Below are positions 34,103-46,273 of a DNA stretch of 64,000 bases, piece by piece. The notes beneath the pieces were generated by a model, which had not been told where the DNA came from, did no database searches, and was given only the letters and a program-made list of their open reading frames with translations. The position numbers were made by a program, and so were the translations under genes. Source of the DNA: Clarkia xantiana subsp. parviflora (taxonomy: Eukaryota; Streptophyta; Magnoliopsida; Myrtales; Onagraceae); contig JAPTYO010000023.1 of assembly GCA_036873135.1 (NCBI GenBank), positions 1,871,834 through 1,935,833 on the forward strand, in the 5' to 3' direction. Numbering within the stretch: position 1 is the first letter of the stretch; each line of letters opens with the position of its first letter.

Positions 34103-35029
34103 ATCTTAAGACAATTTTTCGTATTTTAAAAGTGATTAATTTTCTGGAAAATTGAACAAAGGTTCGTTAAAAATCGGATCTAAGTTTGATCGATTTCGAA
34201 AATATATGTGCGTGTGTAATCGTACATTAAGAATGCTGAATGCGTGCATTTATGTGTCGTGTATATATATATATAATAATAGATGATGTTTATACATTTG
34301 TTATCTGAGGATGATTTTCCTTGTGTTCATGCTTCGTTTGTTGAGTCGCCTCCGTTGGATACGAATCAACCTGTCACTGACTCACTGTTTGAGTGTAAGT
34401 CGGGAGATCGTGGCAGCAGTGACATCGGAGAAGCAACGATCGCGTATACGGCGGACTGGTGAAGTGCCAGAAGAAGGACTATGGTCTTCCGGAGATCGCG
34501 CAGCAATTGTCGATTTGTATTTGAGACGACATGAATTCGGAAGAGATCAACTCGTGAGATTAATGGTCGTGGCTGCGTCTCAGAAGATGGCTTCATGCTT
34601 CTATGGTTTAGAAGAAGAAGAAGAAATCCAGGGAGATATGCCGAAGCGTCATTTAACCGTGTTGACGTGGAGGAAAAGCCGGAGAGCTTTGTGGACTAGG
34701 CGAAGGAGTTTTCCACATGCACTGCTGCTGATTATTAAAGCTTATTCATGGAAGGGAGTGATCCGAGATTCTAAAATGGATGTCAGGGCTTACGTTCTGA
34801 TTTTGGAGTCGGGTGGAGAAGAAGCCTTCGTCGGGTCGGGTCGGGTCGACTCAACGCAGTTTATATTACCGATGGTCTTTCCATTACTTTTATTAATACA
34901 CTTAATCTACTAATAGTATTGGTTGTGTGACAGTTTCAGAAGAAGCTCCTGTTTCAATGGCGGACAGCTTCACATAATGTCGGGTTGAGAAGATGAAATT
35001 CGGTTCGGTTTATTTGAACCCGAATCGGT

Positions 35030-35470
35030 GTGCAGTCTCGGTGAGCCCAGATGGCTGAAAGGTCACCGGATCAACTCCTACTGATTGGTTACAATTTGTG
35101 CTGGCATCTGTCATTAATTTATTATTAATTGTGTTCGTACTGATACACATGACCGGTACTAGCCGAGTGGAAGGATCATGGAAGACGATTGATAGTTTGG
35201 TTTTCGAATTCAAAGGCCTTGGGTTCGACTCCTATTTAATGCTGCTTATTTAATTTTCGGTTATTTTATCATATGACGTTAAATTAAATTTAATGTGAGT
35301 AATTGTTAGTTATAATGGATTGGTTAAGTGGTCTTAGCCCTTACTCGAGCTGCAGGTCGAAGGATCGACTCCAACTGCTATCAATTTAGAGCAGTGTCCA
35401 GCTCTTTTATATTTTGTTGCTTCTGTAGCAGCTGGAGGTCACTAGATCGTTTCCAACTTGTGGTTCTTAT
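35030..35470 (+). repeat. Cluster of tRNA-like (A-box/B-box) motifs inside the LTR element
   Basis: Four spaced phrases resemble tRNA or SINE promoter parts: AAAGGTCACCGGATCAACTCC (near 35057), TAGCCGAGTGG with GGGTTCGACTCC (near 35160 and 35221), TTGGTTAAGTGG with GGTCGAAGGATCGACTCC (near 35322 and 35358), and GGAGGTCACTAGATCG (near 35434). None folds as a full tRNA by inspection. Confidence 0.4.
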
Positions 35471-35929
35471 TTAAAGATTGTATGCTCTTTAATTTTCAGA
35501 GTTTTTCCTGGGCTCTCTGTTGGTATTTGGGCCGAATTTTTCAAGGAAAATTATTAAAGATTCGACACTGCAAAAAATTTTTTTGTGGTCTTGATTATTG
35601 TTTAATCTTTATTAGAGCCAAAATTATTTTTAGATGGAAATTATGGACTAACATTGAAATATTAATTATTCGGTCCATGTTATTTCTAATTTGAGACTTT
35701 GGTCATTGATTGACGTTAAGTGCAAATTAGTCCTTTAAATTTAGTTATTTGAAACTAATGGACTATGTTTTGCGTTTTTTGTTTTTCATGTATAATGACG
35801 TCCATATGAGCGGCACGACATGGTGGTGATTGGATGACAAAAATTTGGAGCTAAACCACCATAGGCGAATGGAGGACGATGATGGAGAACGTCATTCGAA
35901 ATGACTATGACACGCAATGAGGACCAATG

Positions 35930-36260
35930 TTGATTACATGATGGTCTGAGGACATCCCGGTTAAATGACCATGCCAGTCTGAGGACCATGCCGATCTGAT
36001 GATATGCCGGTCTAATGACTAGTATAGATTACATGACGGTCTTATAACCATGGGTCTTAGAACCAACATCGATGGAATGGGTATGAGAACCAATATTGAG
36101 GAAATGATAGTCTGATGACTAATATTTGATGAAAAGACGGCCTGAGGACCGCGATGGTCTAAGGACTAATATTTGATAAGATGACGGTCTGAGGACCGCA
36201 ACGATTTAATGACCAATGATGATAAATGACGGACTGATGACCTATGTTTATTAAAATAAT
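35930..36260. repeat. GGTCTGAGGACC-type short repeats
   Basis: Phrases such as GACGGTCTGAGGACCG, GGTCTAATGACTA and CTAATATTTGATGA recur eight or more times at irregular spacing. The function is unknown. Confidence 0.6.
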
Positions 36261-37381
36261 GATCCGAGGATCAATGTTGTGGTGATTGGGAGTTTGTAAT
36301 AACTTCATACCCAACTCGTGTGTTAACACGTTAAAATTTTATGGAAGAAATTAAAATAATGTGGTTGATACCGTGTTTGTTTTGGAGCCACGGTCAATGT
36401 GGGGGATAACTTTAAATAGCAGATTCCTTTATTAAGGTACCCCGAATAATATTTGAGAACTTTTCATAAATTGTGCAAGGTAGAAAACCTTCGCATTTAT
36501 AATTGAATATGAGAGTGTCTCATAAAAGCGTGTATGTATAAATTTATGTAGTCAAACGGGATAAAATACACGGCTTAACAACTGCTCTCAGTTGAATTTT
36601 ATCAGTGACTTTGCGAAGTCCAATGATGGCGTATTATAAATAAATGCGGATCCGCTAACCTTTAAAGGTTAAAGAGAGCGAGTTGATAAATCATCGAAGG
36701 GAATGTGACTTATGCCCATGGAGGAAACACTCTTGAGAAGGAAAACCCAACCATGATGACTGGAGATCCCAAGAACTTGGTTCAATGGGACAACCTAATC
36801 ACATGAGTGAGTGTGATCACTGTGGGGTCTTTACCTCGGGTCCATTCCTATGATGAGAAACAGTGATGGAGATGAGGTTAAGCTTTTGCGTTAGATGATC
36901 CTCAAGTATCAGTTAAACCGCGCATTATAATGCGAATAACTTATTTGAGAATCACATATTAAGCAAAGCTTTTAATGATTCGTAAGGAGAGCTCAGAGTC
37001 GTGATGATGCTCGTGAGACATAGAATCACCTATGCGAGTGAGAAGTGGGGCCGCTTCGAAAGGAATTGTTGAGGGCGCAATTCTTAGAAACTCTTGCAGA
37101 ACCAGGCACGTGTTCCATGGCCTTACCGGATCACAGGGCGAGAACAGAACCAATGCTAGGAAAGTATCTGTGTGGGTTATGTCGTCATTTACACCAACGA
37201 CAGTCGGTTCAAGGACATCGCGTCTACCGACCAGCCTGTAGAGAAGGCATGATCTCACAAGGGATAGGTTCAAAGGGGTTACCCCTACCTATTCTTTGCA
37301 GGTATTGACCGTTGAGCTCCACTATTCTTGAGTCTAGAAGTTCGTCTAGGTACTCTCTGAATTTCCATTCATGTGGGGGAT

Positions 37382-37963
37382 TGTTGGAAAAATGTATTAT
37401 TGGCATGACTATTTTTCTGATCGGGTGAATGGAAAATTTTAGTTCTTAGTACACCCGGCCAGAGTTGTCCCGTCTTCGTCTAGATTCGTTGAATTTGACG
37501 AATTAATGATCCTTAACGGCGTCATTAATAGGGGCATTTAATTTTATTTATTGATGCGCCATTAATACACTGCTTTCACCTTCCTATAAATAGAGAGTTT
37601 TCTCTATTGTTTTGATATACTGATACTGATATTGAGAATGAGAATAGTCCTCCCCCTCCTTCATTCGAGATGATTGTCATCTTTCTAGGTCGTTTCGACC
37701 ACAAGTCCTGTTCCTGGTGGAGTTCAGGCAAGGTTCTGTTCGAGTGGTGGGGCTTCGTGCTAGCTCGCACTGGAATGCCGTTTTATCCTGGGAGACAATC
37801 GCCCATGTTTATCCTCTAGCACAACCGATGAGTCGGTGAGGGGGCGAAATTGTCTTAAGGAGACCGATGATCAGCACGGGACTCGGTTTAAAAATTATTC
37901 GTTCATATTATCCAGAAAATTCTCCTTTAGAATTCCCCTTTTAAGTGCTAATATTTTTCAACA
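37382..37963 (+). repeat. Right LTR (582 bp)
   Basis: Right long terminal repeat, same length as the left and differing at about four bases by eye (including ATAT to CTCT just after the TATA box). Confidence 0.88.
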
Positions 37964-37968
37964 TATTT

Positions 37969-39178
37969 TAAATCATGTTGATGTTTGCAGTTATTTATTT
38001 ATTGTTCAACTTGCACTTATACTTATATATTATTAATTTTGTTTCCAAAATCTGAATAATTATAATTATGTTTAATTAAGTTAAAAAAACATCATAACAA
38101 AAATCAGTGAATTTAAACTTTAAAATGCACTATAATCAACGAGCATGTTGCATCAGTTTCTACGTTTTAAATAATATTTTATAATATTTGTCTTTGTAAA
38201 AAAAGTATATTTATATCTTTTCATTTATTATATAGTATTAATCAAAGAGTCTTAATTTTTCTACAGTACTTTGTTGGTAGTGCTATGTTGACGGGGCCAG
38301 TGCATGCCCTGGTTGTTCATAAGTATGATATGCTCGCAAACTGAACACGAAAATCCGGACATTACGTATTGGGATGGGCCTAGGGTCGCCACTACTAGAC
38401 CATTCCTTTTTTCGTTACCAAAAAAAAAAAGGGATGGCTCTGATTTAGGCCCAATCGGGGCCGCGGTAGTGCTCGCCGGAGTTGGGTGGTGGTCGTCGGA
38501 GCGGGTGGTGGTCGCCGGAGCTGAGTGGTGGACGCCGGAGTTGGGTGGTGGTCGCCGGAGTTGGTGGTGGCATTAAGGGCATTTTCGTCTTTTCATTTAA
38601 GCATGTGAGGTGGAAGAATGACATTTTTGGAACTTAATTTTATTTCTGGTCACATGTCAAGCACATGACCAATTTCCGTTAATTTTAACGGAAAAAACTA
38701 ACGGAGACCTCTATTATCTACAAGTCAAAACTTCTGACATCTATTATCACCAATTTAAACTTCAAACCTCTCAAATTCACATGGCCCAAACTTCAGACCT
38801 CTCCCAGGTTATTGACCATATTTCCATTATATATGAGTATAGGGACTATTTATGGGTTTTCCCTAAATAGAGTGAATGGTTTCTATAATTAGTGGTGATT
38901 TATTTTTGGTAAACTAATTAGTGATGATGATGACACCTCTTATATATATATACATACTAAATTTATATAAATTAATGTAACTAATTTTAATATAGAATCA
39001 AAGATATGTTTTCTTTTAATATTAGTTAGGAATTGAAATCATTTAATTATTTAACAAAATACAGATTGAAAATTTGTTATTTGATATAATTTTTGTGCAT
39101 TCCATTGTGGTCAGAGTTGGTCTGTCGTTGTTGTAGTAGTTATCGTCGTTGGATGAGAACGAAGAGGAGAATACTATT
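37969..39178. other. Intergenic, with a truncated foldback element
   Basis: No gene is seen. About 38430-38815 carries GGTGGTCGCCGGAGTTGG repeats, GGTCACATGTCAAGCACATG and a right arm ending CAGACCTCTCCCAGGTTATTGACC, matching the GC-rich foldback elements at 9565 and 57927 but without a left end. Confidence 0.5.
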
Positions 39179-40376
39179 CACTAGTGGAAATATTTGAATT
39201 TCTGACGAATTTTTTTCGTCGGTAAAAGTATATTTACTGACCAAATTAAATTTTGTTGGAAGAACAACTATTTGCCAACCATGTCAAATTTTGTCCGTAA
39301 AAATACTTTTTTTCTCGACCAAATGAGAAATATTTATTGTAAAAGATACAACATTTGTCGACAAAATCCACTTTGGTCGGTAAATGTGATTGAGCACTAT
39401 TTCCTGACTAAATTTAAAAATTCACCGTTAAAGATAATCTTCTTACCGACTAAATTTTAATTCGGTCACATATTAGTTACACTTTACCGACTAAAAATGA
39501 ATTTAGTAGTTAATTAAGTACAATTTACCGACCAAATTCAACTTTGGTCGTTAAAGTGTTACTTTGTAAAAACAATTTATTTTCCGACTAAATGTGAAAT
39601 TGGTCAGAAAAGAGTAACTCTTTAATGACTAATTTGAATTTAGTTGTTAGTTATAGTTTACTGACTAAATTCGAATTTAGTCGTTAATTAGTTATACTTT
39701 AACGACCACATTCGAATTTGGTACTTAATTAAATAAACTTTAGTCGTTAAAGAGTTACTTTGTAAAAACTAAATTCAATTTGGTCGGTAAAAGTAATATA
39801 TTTCCCGACCAGACATGAAATTTAGTCTGTAAAGAGAAATATTTCACGACTAATTTGAATTAGGTCGTTAATTAGTTACACTTGACCGACAAAATTCAGT
39901 TTTTGTCGTTAAATAATTACACTTTACCGACTAAATATGAATTTAGTCGTTAAAGTGTTACTTTGTAAAAATAATCATTTCCCGATAAAATGTGAAATTG
40001 GTCGGTAAATAGTAAATCTTTAATGACTAATCCGAATTTAGTCGTTTGTTACAATTTACCGACTGAATTTGAATTGGGTCGTTAATTAGTTACACTTTAC
40101 CGACCACATTCGAATTTGGTCATTAATTAATAACACTTTGTAAAAATACTATATTTCCCGACTAAATGTGAAATTAGTCGTTAAAGAGTAACTTTTTATT
40201 AATTACACTGATTTTGGTTGTTAATTAGTTACACTTTGCCGACCAAAATTCGATTTTAGTCATTAATTAATTATATTTTACCGACTAAATTTGAATTTAG
40301 TCGTTAAAGAGTTACTTAAAAATAAATATTTCCCGACCAAACATGAAATTGGTTGGTAAAGAGTAACATTTTAACG
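39179..40376. repeat. CACTA-like end and subterminal repeat array (first copy)
   Basis: Begins CACTAGTGGAAATATTTG, followed by many copies of TTTAGTCGTTAA, TTACCGACTAAAT and TTGGTCGGTAAA in alternating order over 1.2 kb. This is typical of CACTA subterminal arrays. No matching right terminus was found. Part of it (from about 39448) is repeated in the same orientation at 42403-42960. Confidence 0.65.
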
Positions 40377-40574
40377 GGCATTAACCGTGATCTGCACGGG
40401 CCTTAGTATAAAAAATACGTATTCGTTTTCGTGTCGATTTTACGTATAATTTCGGTGTTGCCTATATCTTGCATGTTAATTGGTATAATTACTTGTAAGT
40501 ACCCGAAATTTAGAATATTGCATTTTGGTCCTCAGACTTTATAAATTTGTATATTTACCTTCAATATATCCAAC

Positions 40575-41857
40575 ACAATGTGCTACATCGATCCAGAGTA
40601 TCAGAGGACAGGCCGGGTTTCTCCCGAATCCGACGTGTATGCGTTGGGAATGGTGATTTTGCAGCTTTTGACGGCGAGACCGGCGATTGCACCGACGGAT
40701 TTGATGGAGAATGCTATTGAAGATGGGAGTTTGATGGAGGTTTTGGATAAAGGGGCAGGGTGCTGGCCATGGGAGGAGACCAAGGAGTTGGCGGTTCTTG
40801 GCCTTCGGTGTGCCGAGTTGAGAAGAGAAGAGACCGGCCGGATTTGAAAGGCGAGGTCCTTCCTGCACTGGAGAGACTCAAGGATACTAGCGAAAGTCGA
40901 GCTCGGGATTCGGTTTCGGATATTGCTAAATCGTCGGCCCCAAACCACTTCATTTGCCCAATCCTCAAGGTATTGTATTCAGGGTTAAGATCCCAGAAAA
41001 ATTGTCTCAACTATATGTCATATTACTAATCGTTGTGTTCCAACTACCAGATTTGTTGATTTCCATTTTCTTATCTTAAAGTTGACGTTAAAAAACATAT
41101 TTTTTTAAGCATAAAAAATAGTGTAAAACACGACGATACTTTGGAAAAAAGTGGAAAAACATATTTTCATACTTAAAACGTCAATTTTGATGCCAAACTA
41201 GTTGAAAAGTTTTAAAAAACAAATCTAACTGTTGAGACATCGAATATTAATATTTTAAATCTAGGACAACATTAGCAATATGAACTGTAGTTGATACTAT
41301 TTTTAGGTTCTTAACTCATCTTATACTTATAGGAAAGTTTTGACCAAAATGTTGTAGATGATAGTTAATATTTTCCATCTGCATGTAGGTTTTTTTTTAA
41401 ATTTACAAAATTAACTAAATATTTTTAAATGCCACAATTAAGCCCTATTAAATTTTACAAGGAAGAGCTCAATTGAGACATTAGAGTCCAAATGTGAGTA
41501 TGCGATTAATTATGTAAATTTGAAAAGTATTTAATGTCAATTTTGAATGAAAGATTAACAGAGAAAGTGGCATTTTACCATCATTTTGTAATATGTTGGA
41601 CTCTTCCTCATCACAAAAAACATTCGGAAACATGTTATATCTTTTTCAGTCTTGTGTTTGATGATTGGAGTTTTGATTGTGGATGTTTATAGGAGGTGAT
41701 GGATGATCCATGCGTAGCAGCAGATGGGTATAGTTACGACCGGAGAGCAATAGAGAAATGGGTGCAGAAGAATGATAAATCTCCAATGACTAATTTGCTG
41801 CTGCCTCATAAGCATCTCATCCCAAATTACACTCTTCTATCTGCAAAATTAAATTAA
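40575..41857 (+). pseudogene. 3' fragment of the U-box kinase gene (copy 3)
   Basis: Homologous to the end of the gene at 19459-28802, opposite orientation. It starts abruptly inside exon 8 (MCYIDPEYQRTGRVSPESDV), so all earlier exons and the kinase catalytic loop are missing. The kinase tail (to 40969) has a 2-bp insertion that ends the frame at ...RREETGRI. The U-box exon (41693-41857) is present, but a deletion between two TCTGC repeats replaces the last residues. A miniature element sits in the intron. It cannot make a working protein. Confidence 0.88.
40982..41317. mobile_element. GGGTTAAG-family miniature element in copy 3
   Basis: Starts GGGTTAAGATCCCAG and ends TTTTTAGGTTCTTAACTC. 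It stands at the same place after the exon-8 donor as the element at 20238-20504 in copy 1. Confidence 0.65.
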
Positions 41858-42402
41858 TTCTCTTAGTGGTTGGTTTTTTGTGGTTTGGTGAGAAATGATA
41901 TGAAAATGGTAAATGGTATTTTACTGTATGTGATTTTCTCCATTTGTTTAGACTTGTTGATATTTGTACTTAATTACTAGTGTCCCAAAAATTAAGAATT
42001 TGTAACTATTAACTCATCTGTGTAAAATACCTACTAATGTTATGTAATCATACTTTTTTTTGTTATTATTTACTATGTTGTTAGTAACCCAATTCAATAT
42101 TTTAAACTTTTTAAAAACTATCCAACTTTATTTTTTTGTTTTCTCGAGGGTTGTCCTAAATGGGGTTCAAAACTTGCTCCGGTCCAATTCTTAACCGATT
42201 TCATACAAGTATACTAACGGTTATTGATCTGGTTCACACCTTAAAACCTGGTGTTTTGGAATCGGTCAGGTTTCCGAACCTGTTGTTTGCCCAACTCTAG
42301 TCCTAAGGGCCTATGTAATAAACTAGCTTAATTTGGGTTTTCCTGATTTATTTTTTTCCGCGAGTGGGTTATAAGGATAAGGAGGACATCACACATAAAT
42401 TT

Positions 42403-43420
42403 TAATTCTGTCACATATTAGTTACACTTTACCGACTAAATATGAATTTAGTTAATTAAGTACAGTTTACCGACTAGATTCAACTTTGGTCGTTAAAGTG
42501 TTACTTTGTAAAAATAATTTATTTTCCGACTAAATAGTTTACTGACTAAATTCGAATTTAGTCATTAATTAGTTATACTTTACCAACCACATTCGAATTT
42601 GGTCCTTGATTAACAACTTTAGTCGTTAAAGAGTTACTTTGTACAAACTAAATTCAATTTAGTCAGGTAAAATTAATACCTTTCTCGACCAAACATGAAA
42701 TTTAGTCGGTAAACAGAAAATTTTCACGACTAATTTGAATTAGGTCGTTAATTAGTTACACTTTACCGACCAAATTCAGATTTTATTGTTAATTAATTAC
42801 ACTTTACCGGCTAAATTTGAATTTGGTAGTTAAAGTGTTACTTTGTAAAAATAATCTATTTCCCAACAAAATGTGAAACTGGTCGGTAAAGAGTAACTTT
42901 TTAACGACATATACAAATATAGTCATTAATTAGTTACACTTAACCGACTAAACTGAATTTATAAAAAATTAACAATCACTACTGGAATTTCCTTAATTGC
43001 CGATATAATTTTTTGTCGGTAAAAAGCCCAAATTGGTCGGCAAAAACCTATTTTGTCGGGAAAAAAAATATTCCATCGGTAAAATTTTTTCAGTGTAACC
43101 GATCTCGGAAAAAGCATTTGCCAACGAAATTCGTCTTAAAATTAACTCGGAAATTTTTTTAGTTTTGCTGACAAATTTTTGTCGGCAAATGTTTTTGTTT
43201 TGAATTCATCGCATTTTTACTCGACCGGCAAATATTATTTGACGATAAAATCAATTCCAACGGCAAAGAATCTTTGTCCACAAATATATTAATGTCGGAA
43301 ACAAACAATTCAGGCTGAGTACAGGCTTGTAGAAATTTTGTCGGCAAAAACTTTGACGACAAAATTATTTTTACCGACGAAAATTTCATCGGCAAAAATA
43401 CTAGTTTTGCTAAAAAAAAA
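42403..43420. repeat. Second copy of the CACTA-like array plus a CACTA-type end
   Basis: 42403-42960 repeats the 39448-40000 array in the same orientation with a deletion. At 42976 a new end-like CACTACTGGAATTTCC begins and is followed by GTCGGTAAAA / TCGGCAAAAA repeats up to about 43400, without a visible right terminus. The junction at about 42402 cuts off the homology of copy 3 to the other loci. Confidence 0.6.
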
Positions 43421-43758
43421 AATTAAATAATCAATAAAAAAAATTAGCATCGACAGTAAATAAAAACTGGATTGATAATAGTTTCACGACACAATCACAA
43501 TATCAATACAAACTATTCCCACTAGAAATAATAAAAGGAGTAGCTCAATCAGTACAGTTCTATAATTGTTGGCATTTAGTGTAGATGGAATGCTGTAATA
43601 GGAGCCCAACATGCTAAGTCTAATTTAGGGTATAAAATATAGAGAATTTAGGGTCAGGCCTAAATCCCCATAGATTAAACTAGTTCGAATGGGTTTGCTA
43701 AACTGATTGAGTATACACCTAAAAATTGGTCTAGTTATGTGCATATATTTTTTTGCAG

Positions 43759-44987
43759 CTTGAGATATTGAACAAAGTTCGGCACCCGCACTTGCTTCTC
43801 CTCATCGGTGCATTCCCCGACCGCAGCTGCCTAATCTACGAATTCATGGAGAACGGTAGTCTCGAGATCGACTCCTCGCATCAGCTCTCGCATTCCTCCA
43901 CAACGCTAAACCGAAACCTATCATACACCGTGACTTGAAACCCGCAAACATACTGCTCGACCATAACTACGTCAGCAAGATCGGCGATGTTGGTCTCGCC
44001 ACGATACTCCAGAGAGACACGAAACCCGACCAAACAGGTCCGGTTGGAACAATGTGCTACATCGATCCAGAGTATCAGAGGACAGGTCGGGTTTCTCCCG
44101 AATCGGACGTGTATGCGTTGGGAATTGTGATTTTGCAGCTTTTGACGGGGAAGCCTGCGATTGCATTGACGGATTTGATGGAGAATGCTATTGAAGATGG
44201 GAGTTTGATGAGGTTTTGGATAAAGAGGCAGGGAGCTGGCCGTGGGAGGAGACCAAGGAGTTGGCGGTTCTTGGCCTTCGATGCGCCGAGCTGAGAATAA
44301 GAGACCCGCCGGATTTGAAAGGCGAGCTCGGGATTCGGTTTCGGATATTGCTAAATCGTCGGCCCCAAACCACTTCATTTGCCCAATCCTCAAGGTATTA
44401 TATTTATGGGAATGTATGTTGATATATAACAAAGTATAAGAGTGTGCTGATGCTTTTACCCATAAATTCGAGCTTTTTTTTAACAAAATGTTTTAAATCA
44501 TATAACATGTTAGCAAACGATCCTAATTGATAATCACATTCAATCTTCGTCTAAACTTACTGCTAATATTGTATCGTTCTGTGTCCTCGCCCAGATCATT
44601 AAACCTTGATTGAGTCCCTAGCAGGGATTTAATGTTCTGTAAATTTGTATTCGACGACAATTTTGAACGGAGGATTGATAAAAATTAGTATTATCGTTTT
44701 GTAACATGTTGGACTACTGTTCGGGAAAAAAACATTCGGAAACATGTTATATCTTTTTCAGTCTTACGTTTGATGATTGTTGTTTTGATTGTTGTTGTTT
44801 ATAGGAGGTGATGGAGGATCCATGCGTAGCAGCAGATGGGTACAGTTACGACCGGAGAGCGATAGAGAAATGGGTGCAGAAGAATGATAAATCTCCAATG
44901 ACTAACTTGCTGCTGCCTCATAAGCATCTCATCCCAAATTACACTCTCCTATCTGCTATTATGGAGTGGAAATCATCTGCAAATTAA
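43759..44987 (+). pseudogene. 3' fragment of the U-box kinase gene (copy 2)
   Basis: Contains exon 8 (43759-44394) and the U-box exon (44805-44987, full length). Homology continues into the intron before exon 8 to about 43672. Exon 8 is broken: one base is lost after NGSLE, ~58 bp are deleted before the HRD region, one base is lost after GSLM, and ~46 bp are deleted between GCGAG repeats. Exons 1-7 are missing. Unlike copies 1 and 3, its last intron has no GGGTTAAG element. The U-box exon itself reads cleanly. Confidence 0.88.
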
Positions 44988-45361
44988 ATATTAATCTGCA
45001 AAATTAAATTAATTCTCTTAGTTCTAGTTGGTTGGTTTTTTGTGGTTTGGTGAGATATGACATGAAAATTATAGAGTGATTAGGGATTAGAGATATATAG
45101 ACAGCATGAAATGGTAAATGGTATTTTACTGTATGTGATTTTCTCCATTTGTTTAGACTTGATATTTGTACTTACTAGTGTCCCAAAAAGTAAGAATTTG
45201 TAACTATTAACTCATCTGTGTAAAATACCTACTAATTAATGTTATGTAATCATACTTTTTTTTGTTATTATTTACTATGTTGTTTGTAACCCAATTCAAG
45301 ATTTTAAATTTTTTAAAACCTATCAAACTTTATTTTTTGTTTTCTCAAGGGTGGTCCTAAG

Positions 45362-45685
45362 TAGAGTTGGGCATGGAACCGGTTTGGCTCTGATCGGTTC
45401 CGACCCGAACTGATTTTTTTTTATTGGTTAAGGTTTAGTGTAAAAAAATAATCTGGTTCTAGACCGATTTTAGAATGTTTTGTCAAAAACAGTCTGGTTC
45501 GGTTCAGTCGTTTTTCTATATATATGGAGATTTACACTAAATTAAAAAAAAGTTCAAAACTTGTTCCGGCCCAATTCATAACCGATTTCATACAAGTATA
45601 CTAACGATTATTAATCTGGTTGACACCTTAAAACTTGGCGTTTTGGAATCTGTCCGGTTCCGAACCTGTTGTTTGCCCAACTCTA
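45362..45685. mobile_element. hAT-type miniature element, duplicate of 18749-19082
   Basis: Ends TAGAGTTGGGCA and complement, with perfect 8-bp duplication GTCCTAAG (45354-45361, 45686-45693). It is the inverted counterpart of the element beside copy 1. A third, internally deleted remnant is at about 42140-42310 next to copy 3. Confidence 0.85.
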
Positions 45686-46273
45686 GTCCTAAGGGCCTAT
45701 GTAATAAACTAGCTTAATTTGGGTTTTCCTGATTTATTTTTTCTCTCGAGTGGGTTATAAGGATAAGGAGGACATCACACATAATATGTTTGTTCTATAC
45801 TTAAATCAATCATCGTTCTTACCGGGTTAGCACGTAATAGGTGGTTTTTTTTTTATCAAACTTTAATATCAGATAGCATAAAAATCTTCAAACTATCAAT
45901 TTTGGGTAACTTTTTTTAACCCTATCTCAGTAGAAAGAATCATTTATTTAACTACTAACATCATATTGTCAAATTTAATTAACCCTAGCATGAAATTCTC
46001 ACTAGCTATATACACATGCAATTGCTTTCTGATTCAATTCATGAATATGAATGATGATACTGTTCTTCAACTTCCATCAGTAAAATCTTTACAAAAAAAA
46101 CGTATCTATCAACATAACTGATATCACAGCAGCAACAGCCGCATGCAACGTGTTAACTAAATGGGTGCAACAAAAACAGAAACCCTAGCTTTTCAGGTTT
46201 GCAGAGAAACCCTAGTTTGAAGTTCTCACAGAAACCCTAAACCCTATCTTGAAATTCTCACTATATAATCTAG

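Larger units (their letters stand above)
33521..37963 (+). mobile_element. Non-autonomous LTR retrotransposon, 4443 bp, no gag-pol
   Basis: Two 582-bp direct repeats (33521-34102 and 37382-37963) begin TGTTGG and end CAACA, with a TATTT duplication on both sides (33516-33520, 37964-37968). A purine tract TGTGGGGGAT precedes the right LTR and sets the plus orientation. The LTRs differ at about four positions, so insertion is recent. Each LTR has a TATA box (CTATAAATAGAG, 33722-33733). The 3.3-kb interior has no gag, protease, integrase, reverse transcriptase or RNase H; the 200-codon frame at 34311 matches nothing recognised. No tRNA-Met primer site is seen after the left LTR. It would depend on another element's proteins (LARD-like). 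Confidence 0.88.

Noticed and set aside
34311..34913. 200-codon frame inside the 4.4-kb LTR element
   Set aside because: No recognised motif, odd composition, no similarity to Gag or Pol; most likely chance.
35150..35235. Functional tRNA gene
   Set aside because: A-box and B-box-like strings are present, but acceptor and anticodon stems could not be paired by inspection.
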